NCBI GenBank assembly: GCA_964600075.1
Contig: CAZRIE010000020.1
Span: 1 to 46,452, forward strand
Length of the DNA: 46,452 nucleotides
Direction of reading: 5' to 3'
Source: CAZRIE01 sp964600075
GTDB lineage: Bacteria > Bacteroidota > Bacteroidia > Flavobacteriales > Flavobacteriaceae
Shown here: positions 26,299 through 35,450 of the stretch, piece by piece
Position numbering within the stretch: position 1 is the stretch's first letter
Layout of the letters: every line of letters starts with the position of its first letter
Notes under the pieces: model-generated
Seen by the model: the letters and a program-made list of their open reading frames with translations, nothing else
Told to the model about the DNA's origin: nothing
The model's database searches: none
Translations under genes and position numbers: made by a program

Positions 26299-27813
26299 AT
26301 GGCAAACAGCACGGTACTTCAAAAATCTAATTCAGGTAAGGTAAACAAGGCATTAAAGGTCGCGGTAGCAGAAGGTGACGGTATCGGACCTGAAATTATG
26401 GCGGCCACCTTAAAGATACTGAAAGTTGCAGGGGCCAATATTGAACCTGAGTTCATAGAACTCGGCGAGAAAGTGTACTTGTCGGGGAACAGTGCCGGTA
26501 TCGAGCAAAAGTCATGGGATGTCATAGGTCGGAACAAACTGATTCTAAAGGCACCCGTAACGACACCTCAAGGTAAAGGGTATAAGAGTCTCAATGTCAC
26601 CTTGAGAAAATCATTGGGCCTGTATTCCAATGTTCGTCCGGTCAACGCCCTTCATCCTTTTGTTAAAACACACTTTCCTGATATGGATGTGGTCATCATT
26701 CGCGAAAATGAAGAAGATCTATATGCCGGTATCGAGCACCAGCAAACACAAGATGTGGTGCAATGCCTTAAACTGATTACCAGACCCGGTTGTGAACGTA
26801 TAGTACGCTATGCTTTTGAGTATGCGCAGGCTTACGGAAGAAAGAAGGTAACCTGTATGGTCAAGGACAACATTATGAAACTGACCGATGGACTCTTTCA
26901 TCAGGTATTCAAGGAAATTGCGTTGGAATACCCTGAGATCAAAAACGAATCACAGATTATCGATATAGGTTCTGCAAAATTGGCGGCGCATCCGGAAGAT
27001 TATGATGTCATCGTCACTTCTAATCTGTACGGAGATATCATTTCAGATATCGCAGCCGAAATAGCAGGTTCAGTAGGCATGGGAGGATCGGCCAATATTG
27101 GAACCAATGTGGCCATGTTCGAAGCCATACACGGTTCGGCTCCCGATATCGCAGGTCAGAAAATAGCAAACCCGTCGGGACTAATCAACGCTGCTGTGTT
27201 GATGTTGTCCCATGTGGGCCAGTTGGAAATTGCCGATAAGATCAAAAATGCTTGGTTGACCGCGCTTGAAGAGGGCTATCATACGGCGGATGTCTATCAT
27301 GAAAGTATCAGCAAGAAAAAGGTCACCACCGACGAATTTGCCAATGAAGTCATCGCAAGACTTGGACAAAGCCCGAAAAAACTACCAATTAGCAAGCTTA
27401 TAGAAGGTTCAGGTACCATAAACATGAAAGCGTACCATCGGCCCCAAGCCAAAAAAGTTTTGGTAGGCGTAGATGCATTTATTGATTGGCAAGGTTCGAA
27501 TCCCCAGGAAATTGGCAACACCATATCCACAATCAATGCCTATAACCTGAAGTTGAAAATGATTACGAACCGTGGGGTCAAGGTATACCCAAAAGGTTTG
27601 AAAGAGACCTATTGCACCGATCATTGGCGTTGTAGGTTCGTAGCCATCGATGCCGAGATAAAAAGTGAAACACCGGTATACAAACCGGTAAACTACGAAC
27701 AAGTGGTGGCGTTGCTTTCTAAGTTGCACAGCAAAGGCTTCGATGTCATCAAAACCGAGAACCTTTACGAATTCGATGGCAAAAGAGGTTTTTCATTAGG
27801 ACAAGGAGAATAA
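26299..27813 (+). CDS. icd: NADP-dependent isocitrate dehydrogenase (extended Thermus-like type)
   Basis: Oxidatively decarboxylates isocitrate to 2-oxoglutarate in the TCA cycle. The 504-residue length and the C-terminal ~150-residue extension (from about 345, including Y-C-T-D-H-W-R-C-R-F) match the Thermus/Bacteroidota form of the enzyme. Substrate-binding residues are seen at Ser97, Asn99, Arg103 and Arg113, and the metal-site block D-V-I-V-T-S-N-L-Y-G-D-I-I-S-D near 235. The nucleotide loop H-G-S-A-P-D-I-A-G is near 276. NADP rather than NAD use is inferred from the family. It is cytosolic, has an upstream AT-rich region and ends at a long terminator hairpin. Confidence 0.93.
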   Translation: MANSTVLQKSNSGKVNKALKVAVAEGDGIGPEIMAATLKILKVAGANIEPEFIELGEKVYLSGNSAGIEQKSWDVIGRNKLILKAPVTTPQGKGYKSLNVTLRKSLGLYSNVRPVNALHPFVKTHFPDMDVVIIRENEEDLYAGIEHQQTQDVVQCLKLITRPGCERIVRYAFEYAQAYGRKKVTCMVKDNIMKLTDGLFHQVFKEIALEYPEIKNESQIIDIGSAKLAAHPEDYDVIVTSNLYGDIISDIAAEIAGSVGMGGSANIGTNVAMFEAIHGSAPDIAGQKIANPSGLINAAVLMLSHVGQLEIADKIKNAWLTALEEGYHTADVYHESISKKKVTTDEFANEVIARLGQSPKKLPISKLIEGSGTINMKAYHRPQAKKVLVGVDAFIDWQGSNPQEIGNTISTINAYNLKLKMITNRGVKVYPKGLKETYCTDHWRCRFVAIDAEIKSETPVYKPVNYEQVVALLSKLHSKGFDVIKTENLYEFDGKRGFSLGQGE

Positions 27814-27830
27814 AACTATGAAAGAGAATC

Positions 27831-27912
27831 GATAAAAAAAGTCTTGAAACTGGCGGAATATCCCCCGCAGCTTGGCCCCTGTGATCGCCGGTTTCTAGAC
27901 TTTTTTTTATCG
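27831..27912 (+). terminator. Long imperfect hairpin terminator after icd
   Basis: The left arm GATAAAAAAAGTCTTGAAAC, continuing through TGGCG, pairs with the right arm starting CGCCGGTTTCTAGAC and followed by eight Ts and ATC. The pairing runs over about 24 bases with two mismatches, enclosing a loop of about 30 bases that is itself GC-rich. A U-run follows each arm on its own strand, so the element could terminate transcription in both directions. It lies 17 bases past the icd stop. Confidence 0.85.
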
Positions 27913-28002
27913 TCTAGATTTGTGCTTTGCTTTAAGCTTTTTGATAGGATGTGCCTGCATTTTGAACTTCCGAAATCGTTCTATTTCGAAATCTGATTTC
28001 CG

Positions 28003-29225
28003 TTAAAGCCTATTTCCTTGGCAAATGGCTTCAAGATATGAAGCCGTTAAGATACTTACTGTTCGACGCGTCAGAGCAATTTTTTCATGAAAATTTTGTG
28101 CAATGACCCAAATTTTCCAGTTATTTTGAACGGAAGTGATAGGATAATCCGGATAAAGCGTTTGTACCACGGAAGTCATAAACGGAAGCGTTATGTCTTG
28201 GCCGGAAGCCGGTACCTTATCGATTTCTGGATAATAGCGAAGTAACCCCATCTTCCATTAATATTCAGATACGACTCGGTTAGGATGGAACCAGGCCTGG
28301 TTCGCCCACTTATAGGGTACGCCATAACCCTTCAGAATTCCTGGTGCACCCATGCGCTGTATAGCTTGAAAAGCTAAGGTATCTACTTTTACATCGATAT
28401 AGGGCATCAGATAGGCACCGCTTTTCAAAAGGGCATTTTGCACGTTTCTGATAGACACCAACAAGGGATTTTTGCCTTCCGAGATTGCCGTAGCGGCCAA
28501 CGCTCCCGCAGCTTGGCCAATACCCAAAACAACTGGTTGTAAGCGCGTGGCTCCGGTTACGATGTTCGAAACACTGATGTTCTTTTCGGCTACAATAAAG
28601 TTCTCAATAGATTCCGGGATCAAGTCACCCCAAGGGAATAGTGTAACTCGGCACGCGAATGTTGATAAAAGCGATTTCAGGGGTCCCTTCTGGATTTTTA
28701 TCGCGATGATGGTCGATGGGGTAGTCACCGAGTGCAATTCCGGTTTTGTAAAGGTTAAAGTGATAGGCCCTTTCCAGACGATCGACGGTCAGAAAAACCT
28801 TTCCTTTAATTCGTCTCCCTTCACGGTCATAGGGAATCATAGGGAAATTGTCCTCGGTCGGGAATTCTTCGGCGACCCGCAGGTTTTTAAAACCCAGTTC
28901 GTTTTGAATGTAGTAGACAAACCCTTTTGTAAAGGCCTTTGCTCCTCCGTAATGTTCGCGTAGTTTTTGCCGAAACTCGCCCCAGATACCAGATGGCATT
29001 TCGTGGTTACCGTCAATGGCGGAAACGCCTGCAGAGGTCAACATGCCGCCTAACGAGGGTGTTAGCCTCAATAATTTGTACTTTAGTTCCCATACGTGCG
29101 GCCTGTATGCCTGCGGATGTTCCGCCCGCACCACCATCTATAATCAAGATATCTACTTGGTTTTGGGCCTGCAGCACACAAAAGCCTAGGAAACAAAAGA
29201 GTACTGTGAAAAATTGTTTTCCCAT
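28003..29225 (-). pseudogene. Broken FAD-dependent oxidoreductase
   Basis: Fragments read from 29225 leftwards give a secreted FAD-dependent oxidoreductase (FAD_oxidored type): a signal peptide, a dinucleotide-binding loop, G-G-M-L-T-S-A-G, E-F-P-T-E-D, D-Y-P-I-D-H-H and a C-terminal block. Lesions: frameshift near 29055-29065, one-base insertion in the C-run 28627-28630 (restoring it joins Y-T-I-P-L to G-D-L-I-P-E-S), an in-frame TAA at 28258-28260, and the first Gly of the FAD-binding G-G-G replaced by Asp. The joined product is about 400 residues against roughly 550-650 usual for the family, with a probable internal deletion after H-Y-G-G-A-K-A. Clearly non-functional. Confidence 0.88.
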
Positions 29226-30020
29226 ACCTGTTTTACGAGATTAGCACTGAATTCATTCAAACGTATTCAGTGTCTTAATTTACAAAAAGGCATTGAATTT
29301 TGAGGGGCCTAAAAAAGCTTCATTATAAAAGCAGTTAAGGAAGAGAAAGTGTTTAGAGAGCCATTTTCGATAAACGTATATATATCATCGTATATCATCG
29401 TTTAAAACATCATCGAAGTAGCAACGACTTGATTTTGAGGGAAGTTCATCGAATATTTAGGAATCTATGACGGCTATTCTAGTATTTTAAGTAATTTGGG
29501 TGAAAATTCCTACTCATGCATAACTACATTGTTCTTTTTTCTTTTTTTGCTATTTGCTTTGCTATCGGTTGTTTACTGACCATTTTTCTTACGAATGACC
29601 GCTAGTATTCGATTCCTAAACTTTCTTATAATGACTATTGAGAGAAGAAGGTTTAGTGTCATACAGTTTGGTAAGCGACCACAAAAACCTTCTAATGTTT
29701 CTAATCCATCTGCTACCTTTCTTAGGTACTAGTTTTGCCAAAGTCAAAAACTTCTTTAATTCCATCCACTTCTAGTAACAACGAAACCATTTTTGTATTA
29801 ACTTACTTTGGTTAAAAGTCAAGGTGATAGTATCTCGTTATTGTTCCAAATACATAAGGCTATATAGAAAGTGGTGTCCTCTTTAAAAGGGTAGTACAAC
29901 TGTTTGCGTAAAAAGCAATGTATATTTTTTGAAATCACTATTTATATAAGTGAATCAATAGTGACAGTATGTTTGAATCGTGGCCGTAAGATTTGAAGTT
30001 CAACTTAAAAATAATTAAAA
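29226..30020. other. 795-base AT-rich intergenic region
   Basis: Lies between the divergent broken oxidoreductase and the Gfo/Idh gene. No coding remnant was recognised in either direction. At 29372-29416 the heptamer ATCATCG occurs three times, twice as TATATCATCG, in an AT-rich tract. On the plus strand TATGTTTG at 29968-29975 fits the Bacteroidota -7 pattern TAnnTTTG and is 45 bases before the next start, but no TTG lies at usual spacing. Confidence 0.4.
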
Positions 30021-31358
30021 ATGAAATCAACTAGAAGATCTTTTATTAAAAAGACTGCCGTTGCCAGTTCGGCTGTAATCGCTGCGCCGACTATAGTGTC
30101 GGCAAGTGTCTTTGGTGCCAACGACCGCATCAACGCTGCAGTTCTAGGTGTTAATGGCCGTGGTAAAAGCCATATCGAAAGTCTAATGGCACAGGATAAC
30201 GTTCGCGTTCATACGTTATGTGATCCCGATATGAACCTTTTGAAAGAAAGGCAGCAAACCTTTAAAGAAACCTACGATAAAAAAGTAAGGTTAGAGCAGG
30301 ATCTTCGCCGTGTTTTTGATGACAAAGATATCGATGTGGTCAGTATTGCATCGCCAAACCATTGGCATGCCCTTTCCGTGATATGGGCATGTCAGGCCGG
30401 TAAAGATGTCTATGTCGAAAAACCAGGTTCGCACAATATTTGGGAGGGCCGTAAAATGATCGAGGCTGCCGAAAAATATGACCGAATCGTACAGCATGGT
30501 GTACAGCTGCGAAGTTCCCCCGCGGTCAACGAAGCTATTCAACTGATGCGCGATGGCTATATTGGTCGTGTCTACATGGCACGTGGTTTGGTTTTTCGTT
30601 GGAGGCCGAGTATCGGCGATAAGGGCACTTCCCCAATTCCACCGGGCATCGATTACGATTTATGGACGGGCCCAGCTCAAAAGCGACCCTTCACCGAAAA
30701 CTTGGTGCACTACAATTGGCACTGGCATTGGGATTATGGTAATGGCGATGTGGGCAACCAAGGTATTCATGAGACCGATCTTTGTATGTGGGGGCTCGAT
30801 GTTGGCCTTCCCACAAAGATTACATCTATGGGCGGTAAATTCCTTTGGGACGATGCCAAAGAGGTTCCTGAGGTATTGACATCAGTGTATAACTACCCTG
30901 AGGAGAGGAAAATTATACAATTTGAGGTACGCCCCTGGTGTACGAACGAGGAGAGCGGGGCCACGGTCGGCAATATTTTTTACGGGGAAAAAGGTACCCT
31001 GGTCGTAGATGGGTATGACAAGTATAAAACGTATTTGGGCAAAGATAGAACCCCTGGCCAGTCGGGTAGCGATGGCGGAAAGGCCGCATCGGGTATGGAC
31101 CGCGGTGCCGGAGGTACCACAGGTCATTTTGCCAACTTTATCGAAGCCGTGCGTAAACGCGATAAAACGATATTGAACGGCCCTATAGAAACTGCGCATC
31201 TCTCCTCAGGTTTGGCACATTTGGGTAACATTGCCTACCGAACGGAGCGTGTGCTCACTTTTGACCCGAAGAAGGAGAAGTTTGTCAACGACCCTGAAGC
31301 GGATAAAATGCTAAAACGCGATTATCGTGCAGGGTTTGAGGTACCCGAGAATGTATAG
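30021..31358 (+). CDS. Gfo/Idh/MocA family oxidoreductase, Tat-exported
   Basis: A 445-residue protein with a textbook Tat signal (S-T-R-R-S-F-I-K-K at residues 3-11, then an Ala/Val-rich stretch ending V-S-A). The Rossmann domain follows with G-V-N-G-R-G near 43 and the catalytic E-K-P near 137; the C-terminal domain has W-D-Y-G-N-G-D-V-G-N-Q-G near 236. Exported members with this leader are abundant in Bacteroidota, some being NAD-retaining glycosidases (GH109) or sugar redox enzymes carrying tightly bound NAD. The exact reaction here is unknown. It stands alone and ends at a perfect terminator. Confidence 0.9.
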   Translation: MKSTRRSFIKKTAVASSAVIAAPTIVSASVFGANDRINAAVLGVNGRGKSHIESLMAQDNVRVHTLCDPDMNLLKERQQTFKETYDKKVRLEQDLRRVFDDKDIDVVSIASPNHWHALSVIWACQAGKDVYVEKPGSHNIWEGRKMIEAAEKYDRIVQHGVQLRSSPAVNEAIQLMRDGYIGRVYMARGLVFRWRPSIGDKGTSPIPPGIDYDLWTGPAQKRPFTENLVHYNWHWHWDYGNGDVGNQGIHETDLCMWGLDVGLPTKITSMGGKFLWDDAKEVPEVLTSVYNYPEERKIIQFEVRPWCTNEESGATVGNIFYGEKGTLVVDGYDKYKTYLGKDRTPGQSGSDGGKAASGMDRGAGGTTGHFANFIEAVRKRDKTILNGPIETAHLSSGLAHLGNIAYRTERVLTFDPKKEKFVNDPEADKMLKRDYRAGFEVPENV

Positions 31359-31387
31359 GTAAAACTGAACTTCAGTTGTGATACTGC

Positions 31388-31420
31388 AAAAGACACCAAC
31401 TACAACAGTTGGTGTCTTTT
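31388..31420 (+). terminator. Perfect 14-bp terminator hairpin
   Basis: AAAAGACACCAACT (31388-31401), loop ACAAC, AGTTGGTGTCTTTT (31407-31420) followed by TG. It lies 29 bases after the Gfo/Idh stop codon. Its A-run/T-run symmetry allows function in both directions. Confidence 0.92.
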
Positions 31421-31562
31421 TGTTAGTTAGAGAGGAAAAACGAGATGAATCTTCGGAATATTGTTTAAAGAAATATAACTAGATTAATCGCTTGAAATTT
31501 TATTAGGGAGATATGATCAATGATTCTATTCCTAGGTTGTCGCCAATAAAACACAAAATTTA

Positions 31563-32096
31563 ATGCACAGAGAATTTGAATCAGAAAGATTATTGATAAG
31601 GCCAACTTTAGAGCAAGATGCTGAATTAATTTATCAATTAATGAATACTCCAAAGTTCATCAAATATGTTGGAGATAGAGAAATTAATTCAATTGAAGAT
31701 GCTGAAAAATATATTCATATTAAAATGCTCCCACAATTAAATGCTCTTGGATATTCAAGTTATTCTTTAATTTCAAAGGCTGAGGGTGCAAAAATTGGCA
31801 CATGCGGACTTTATGACAGAGATGGAGTAGATGGAATTGATATAGGATTTGGCCTTTTACCTCAATATGAGGGATTAGGGTATGCTTATGAGTCAGCATA
31901 TAGATTAATAAAAGCTGCTTTTGAAGAATTTGAACTTGAGGAAATTAAAGCAATTACATCAAAAGAGAATATGTCTTCCCAACGACTTTTAGAAAAATTA
32001 GGGTTGGAAATGGTAGGTACAACAAAGCTACCAAATGAAGATGATGAAATATTACTTTACATGATAAAGAGGAAAACTGGCTACAACAAAAAATAA
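31563..32096 (+). CDS. GNAT family N-acetyltransferase (RimJ/RimL-like)
   Basis: A 177-residue acetyltransferase of the GNAT fold, RimJ/RimL branch: F-E-S-E-R-L-L-I-R-P at the N-terminus, I-D-I-G-F-G-L-L-P-Q-Y-E-G-L-G-Y-A-Y-E-S as the acetyl-CoA-binding loop (about 96-115), and N-M-S-S-Q-R-L-L-E-K-L-G-L near the C-terminus. It is cytosolic and uses acetyl-CoA on an unknown amine. By eye it is more AT-rich than its neighbours. Its last codons (T-G-Y-N-K-K) run into the sequence ACTGGCTACAAC, which I associate with cassette-like repeats at the 3' ends of Flavobacteriia genes, so horizontal acquisition is possible. Confidence 0.88.
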   Translation: MHREFESERLLIRPTLEQDAELIYQLMNTPKFIKYVGDREINSIEDAEKYIHIKMLPQLNALGYSSYSLISKAEGAKIGTCGLYDRDGVDGIDIGFGLLPQYEGLGYAYESAYRLIKAAFEEFELEEIKAITSKENMSSQRLLEKLGLEMVGTTKLPNEDDEILLYMIKRKTGYNKK

Positions 32097-32425
32097 ACGC
32101 CATTAGAGCGGACGTTTATTCGAAACGCCAAAATCACGAGATGAAAGAATAATTCATCGAAATAATTAAAAACCAATAGCTGGTTTGTTTTGAAGAAGAC
32201 CGCAATGGGGACTATCAGGATTATGTGTTTGTGTTGAAAAACATTGAAGCAATTCCTAGTGAAAATAAAAATATAAGCCAGTAATTCGGGATTACATACA
32301 ACTCTAGCGAGGGAATATTCATTGATTCGTGATGCATTTCCTTTTGGGGAAATTATCGGAAAATGGGCATTCCTTCCGATAATCTTAATTGAGTGGATTT
32401 TGGTTCTGCGCATACAACCGTTGTA
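32076..32425. repeat. Possible cassette-type repeat boundary with inverted repeats
   Basis: Starts at the GNAT 3' end with ACTGGCTACAAC (32076-32087). Then comes an 8-bp inverted repeat AATAAACG (32092-32099) / CGTTTATT (32113-32120). The region ends with the palindrome TACAAC-C-GTTGTA (32413-32425). The left TACAAC and right GTTGTA are also complementary. Between them a frame with two stops reads like the end of a decayed protein (E-E-D-R-N-G-D-Y-Q-D-Y-V-F). I recognise the outer motifs from intergenic elements of Flavobacteriia genomes; grouping them as one element is inference. Confidence 0.4.
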
Positions 32426-32452
32426 AAACCTCTAGATATGTCAAAATTTTGC

Positions 32453-32481
32453 TTGCTTTACTTAAATGAGAAGTAAATTTC
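32453..32481 (+). promoter_or_regulatory. Candidate Bacteroidota promoter before the EthD-like gene
   Basis: TTG at 32453-32455 and TAAATTTC at 32474-32481 are separated by 18 bases, close to the Bacteroidota -33 TTG / -7 TAnnTTTG arrangement, with one mismatch in the last base. The start codon is 29 bases downstream. Confidence 0.45.
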
Positions 32482-32510
32482 AGAAAACTTAAACTTTAAA
32501 TTAAATAATT

Positions 32511-32816
32511 ATGGTAAAATTAATCGTATTGTATGGTCATCCAGTAGATTCTGCTGCTTTTGAGGCTTACTATTCCGAAACACATCTTCCTATTGCATCT
32601 AAAATTCCAGGTGTAAGCCAAATTGAACTCACAAAGTTCATTGGAACACCGGATGGAGGCAACCCCTCACAGTATAGAATGGCCGAACTGTATTTTGATT
32701 CAATCGAAGAATTGCAAAAGCAAATGGCTTCTGCTGAAGGACAAGCTGCCGTAAGCGATATTCCTAAGTTCGCAACTGGTGGTGTTGACGTAATGATTGG
32801 AGATGTTCAAAGCTAA
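32511..32816 (+). CDS. EthD family protein
   Basis: A 101-residue dimeric alpha/beta-barrel (ferredoxin-like) protein of the EthD family. Recognisable are V-L-Y-G-H-P-V-D-S-A-A-F-E-A-Y-Y near 7, the E-T-H-L-P-I-A block near 24, and the C-terminal F-A-T-G-G-V-D-V-M-I-G-D. EthD was named from ether degradation, but most homologues have unknown roles; no ethers-degrading partner is encoded here. It is cytosolic and stands alone between two intergenic stretches. Confidence 0.88.
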   Translation: MVKLIVLYGHPVDSAAFEAYYSETHLPIASKIPGVSQIELTKFIGTPDGGNPSQYRMAELYFDSIEELQKQMASAEGQAAVSDIPKFATGGVDVMIGDVQS

Positions 32817-33112
32817 CTCTGATTAGATTCAAGAATAAGACGCTCTCTAAACTATAGTTCCGATTAAAGGCAACCTTCTTATCGTGTCTTTGGTCCATCT
32901 ATACGGAGAATTCGTAAAAAATATGAGAATCTTACTGCGCGCAAGAAATACTATGGGTACAGCGGGGTTCATGGTTACGTCAAAGGTTGGCGTGTAGAAG
33001 TAATTTTAAACCCAAGGATACGGCTCTTTACTACCGATCGTTCTAAAGAAAGTGTTTTTCCCTAAAAATCTTTACACTACGCATAGCATGAGTGTTAAAG
33101 CTAATTTTGAAT
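32817..33112. other. Intergenic region with an unidentified short open frame
   Basis: A frame open from 32868 to a stop at about 33065 lacks an ATG but reads like protein (Y-Y-G-Y-S-G-V-H-G-Y-V-K-G-W-R-V-E-V). I could not assign it to a family. It may be the end of a decayed gene or chance. No terminator or RNA seen. Confidence 0.3.
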
Positions 33113-34678
33113 ATGAATAAATCAAAAATCTTATATGTAGTCATACTGTTACTATTTGGATGCATTGCATGTAAAGAACCAAAACTAACAGAAACAATTG
33201 AGGTATCGGAATTGACGATAGCTACGATACATAAGGCTTATCAAGAAGGGAACTATACTAGCCATCAATTGGTTAATGAGTATTTGCAGAGAATTAAAAA
33301 TCAGGATAGTATCCTAAACTCAATTACAACAATAAATCCAAAGGCACTTGATATCGCCAAGGCACTTGATGAAGAATATCAGCAAAAAGGTACCCTGCGC
33401 CCGTTACACGGAATTCCAATCATCGTAAAGGATAACATTAATACCGAAGGACTTCCAACTACAGCAGGAGCGCTGGCCTTAAAGGATTTCATTCCTGATG
33501 AAGATGCTTTTATAATCAAAAAGCTTGTTGCCGCCGGTGCGATAGTCATAGCTAAATCAAATATGGCCGAATGGGCCTTTAGCCCAATGCATACTGAAAG
33601 TTCAATAGCAGGAACGACAAGAAACCCATATAATTTGGCCTATGTTCCTGCAGGCTCAAGTGGGGGAACTGCTGCTTCCATCGCTGCCAATTTTGGTACG
33701 ATCGGACTTGGGACGGATACTGGAAATTCTATAAGAGGGCCTTCCTCTCATTGTGCCCTGGTAGGTTTCCGTACTACGCTGGGATTAGTGAGCAGAAGTG
33801 CCATTGTGCCGCTCTACTTGAGAAATGATGTGGTCGGCCCCATGGGCAGGACGGTAGAAGACGCTACTAAAGTGTTGGAAGTTATTGCAGGGTATGATTT
33901 AGAAGACCCCCTGACCAAAAACTCAGAAGGCAAAATACCCACCAACTATAGTCAGTTTCTCTTGAAAGATGGGCTTGTTGGTGCTAGAATAGGTGTGCTT
34001 AGGGAGCTAAGTGACGATAACCCACATCCAGAAATCAAATCTTTGTTTGAAAAGGCACTTTCCCATCTCGATTCATTGGGCGCCATAGTGATTGATTCTG
34101 TAGTTATTCCTGATTTCTCGGTATTAAGCCAGGATCAATGGTGTATGTCTTTCCGCGACGATGTTAAAACTTTCCTCGCCGACTATGTAAAAATTGATTC
34201 TTTAAAATCTATAGAGGACATCATTCGAGTAGGGACGAATTCTGATTTCGCTAGGTTGAGACTGGAAAGAAATGCAGCCAACAGAGGCAGATGGAAAAAC
34301 CCAGAAATTCCATGCTTAGATGCCTACACGGATTCCAGGCGTATTGCGTTTCGTGAAGCCATTGAAAACATCATGGATTCCTTAGAATTAGATGCCATTG
34401 TGTATCCCTCTTGGAATCATCCACCGGCCAGGGTCGATTTCTTCGAGGAGGAATACAAAGGCGACAACAGTCAGATTATAAGCCCGCATACCGGTCAGCC
34501 TGCTTTCACGGTTCCAATGGGTTTTACAACTAAAAACTTACCGGCCGGATTGCAATTTTTGGGTAGGATGTATGATGAGCCAACATTAATTAGATTGTCT
34601 TACGCTTATGAACAAGGAACAAAACATAGAAAAACACCTGATTTTCGAAAGGCTAGAACAAAACAAAAAATGTATTAA
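33113..34678 (+). CDS. Amidase family lipoprotein
   Basis: Amidase-signature enzyme, 521 residues from the ATG at 33113, chosen over 33092 because it gives a clean lipoprotein signal with lipid Cys20 (C-I-A-C). The Ser-cisSer-Lys triad is visible: Lys106 in I-V-K-D-N, Ser182/Ser183 in G-S-S-G-G, and nucleophile Ser206 in T-D-T-G-N-S-I-R-G-P, where Asn replaces the common second Gly. It hydrolyses a carboxamide outside the inner membrane; many Bacteroidota homologues are annotated only as amidase. GatA function is excluded by the lipoprotein signal and lack of gatB/gatC. The SGNH hydrolase gene follows 58 bases later. Confidence 0.9.
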   Translation: MNKSKILYVVILLLFGCIACKEPKLTETIEVSELTIATIHKAYQEGNYTSHQLVNEYLQRIKNQDSILNSITTINPKALDIAKALDEEYQQKGTLRPLHGIPIIVKDNINTEGLPTTAGALALKDFIPDEDAFIIKKLVAAGAIVIAKSNMAEWAFSPMHTESSIAGTTRNPYNLAYVPAGSSGGTAASIAANFGTIGLGTDTGNSIRGPSSHCALVGFRTTLGLVSRSAIVPLYLRNDVVGPMGRTVEDATKVLEVIAGYDLEDPLTKNSEGKIPTNYSQFLLKDGLVGARIGVLRELSDDNPHPEIKSLFEKALSHLDSLGAIVIDSVVIPDFSVLSQDQWCMSFRDDVKTFLADYVKIDSLKSIEDIIRVGTNSDFARLRLERNAANRGRWKNPEIPCLDAYTDSRRIAFREAIENIMDSLELDAIVYPSWNHPPARVDFFEEEYKGDNSQIISPHTGQPAFTVPMGFTTKNLPAGLQFLGRMYDEPTLIRLSYAYEQGTKHRKTPDFRKARTKQKMY

Positions 34679-34736
34679 AACAGCTGTTTATTAGGGCTAT
34701 TAGGGGCGTGCAGCTACAAAACCGATTAATATACCT

Positions 34737-35447
34737 ATGAGAAAATTTTATTTTATTTTACTTACTATTTTATTTTCATGCCATACAAATGATAAGAATA
34801 AGATTGTAAATCCTTCAGATTATTTGAATCATATAAAGACAGAACTTAAAGACGAATGGCCAAAAAACAGAACTATTAATTTAGTCTTTCATGGACATTC
34901 TGTTCCTGCAGGGTATTTCAAAACACCATTTGTTAACACTTTAGAATCATATCCTTTTCTAGTATTGAAAGAATTAAAAGCAATTTATCCGCATGCGGTG
35001 ATTAACATAATAAATACTTCTATCGGCGGAGAGAATTCAATAAGCGGTGAGAAACGTTTTAAATCAGATGTATTGAATCATAAACCAGATGTGCTTTTTA
35101 TCGACTATGCATTAAATGACAGAAGTATAGGACTTGATAAGTCTCAGGAAGCTTGGAGTCGTATGATAAGTAAAGCTCTAAAAGAGGATATTAAGATTAT
35201 ACTTTTAACACCTTCTCCCGACCAAAGAGTTAATATTCTTGAGCCTAATAATGAATTAGAGCAATATGCAGAACAGATTAAACGATTATCAAAAGAAAAA
35301 GGGATTGGTTTAATCGATAGCTATGAATTATTTAAGAACAAGGTGGTTTTGGGTGATGATATCTCCATCTATATGTCACAAGTGAATCATCCAAATAAAA
35401 AAGGACATCAATTAATTACTAATGAAATTATCAAGTATTTTGAATAG
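34737..35447 (+). CDS. SGNH/GDSL hydrolase lipoprotein
   Basis: A 236-residue lipoprotein (L-F-S-C, Cys15) with SGNH blocks: catalytic Ser55 in F-H-G-H-S-V-P-A-G, Gly97 in S-I-G-G-E-N, Asn127 in D-Y-A-L-N-D, and catalytic His218 in V-N-H-P-N-K-K-G-H. Likely a periplasmic or surface esterase such as a carbohydrate acetylesterase; the substrate is not evident. By eye it is strongly AT-rich. A cassette-like element starts 4 bases after its stop codon. Confidence 0.9.
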   Translation: MRKFYFILLTILFSCHTNDKNKIVNPSDYLNHIKTELKDEWPKNRTINLVFHGHSVPAGYFKTPFVNTLESYPFLVLKELKAIYPHAVINIINTSIGGENSISGEKRFKSDVLNHKPDVLFIDYALNDRSIGLDKSQEAWSRMISKALKEDIKIILLTPSPDQRVNILEPNNELEQYAEQIKRLSKEKGIGLIDSYELFKNKVVLGDDISIYMSQVNHPNKKGHQLITNEIIKYFE

Positions 35448-35450
35448 CAT

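Noticed and set aside
27492..27504. tRNA-like T-arm string AGGTTCGAATCCC
   Set aside because: It lies inside the well-conserved isocitrate dehydrogenase coding frame and has no matching acceptor, D or anticodon arms around it.
29372..29416. Possible CRISPR or iteron array from repeated ATCATCG
   Set aside because: Only three short copies with irregular spacing in AT-rich sequence; no conserved repeat-spacer unit.
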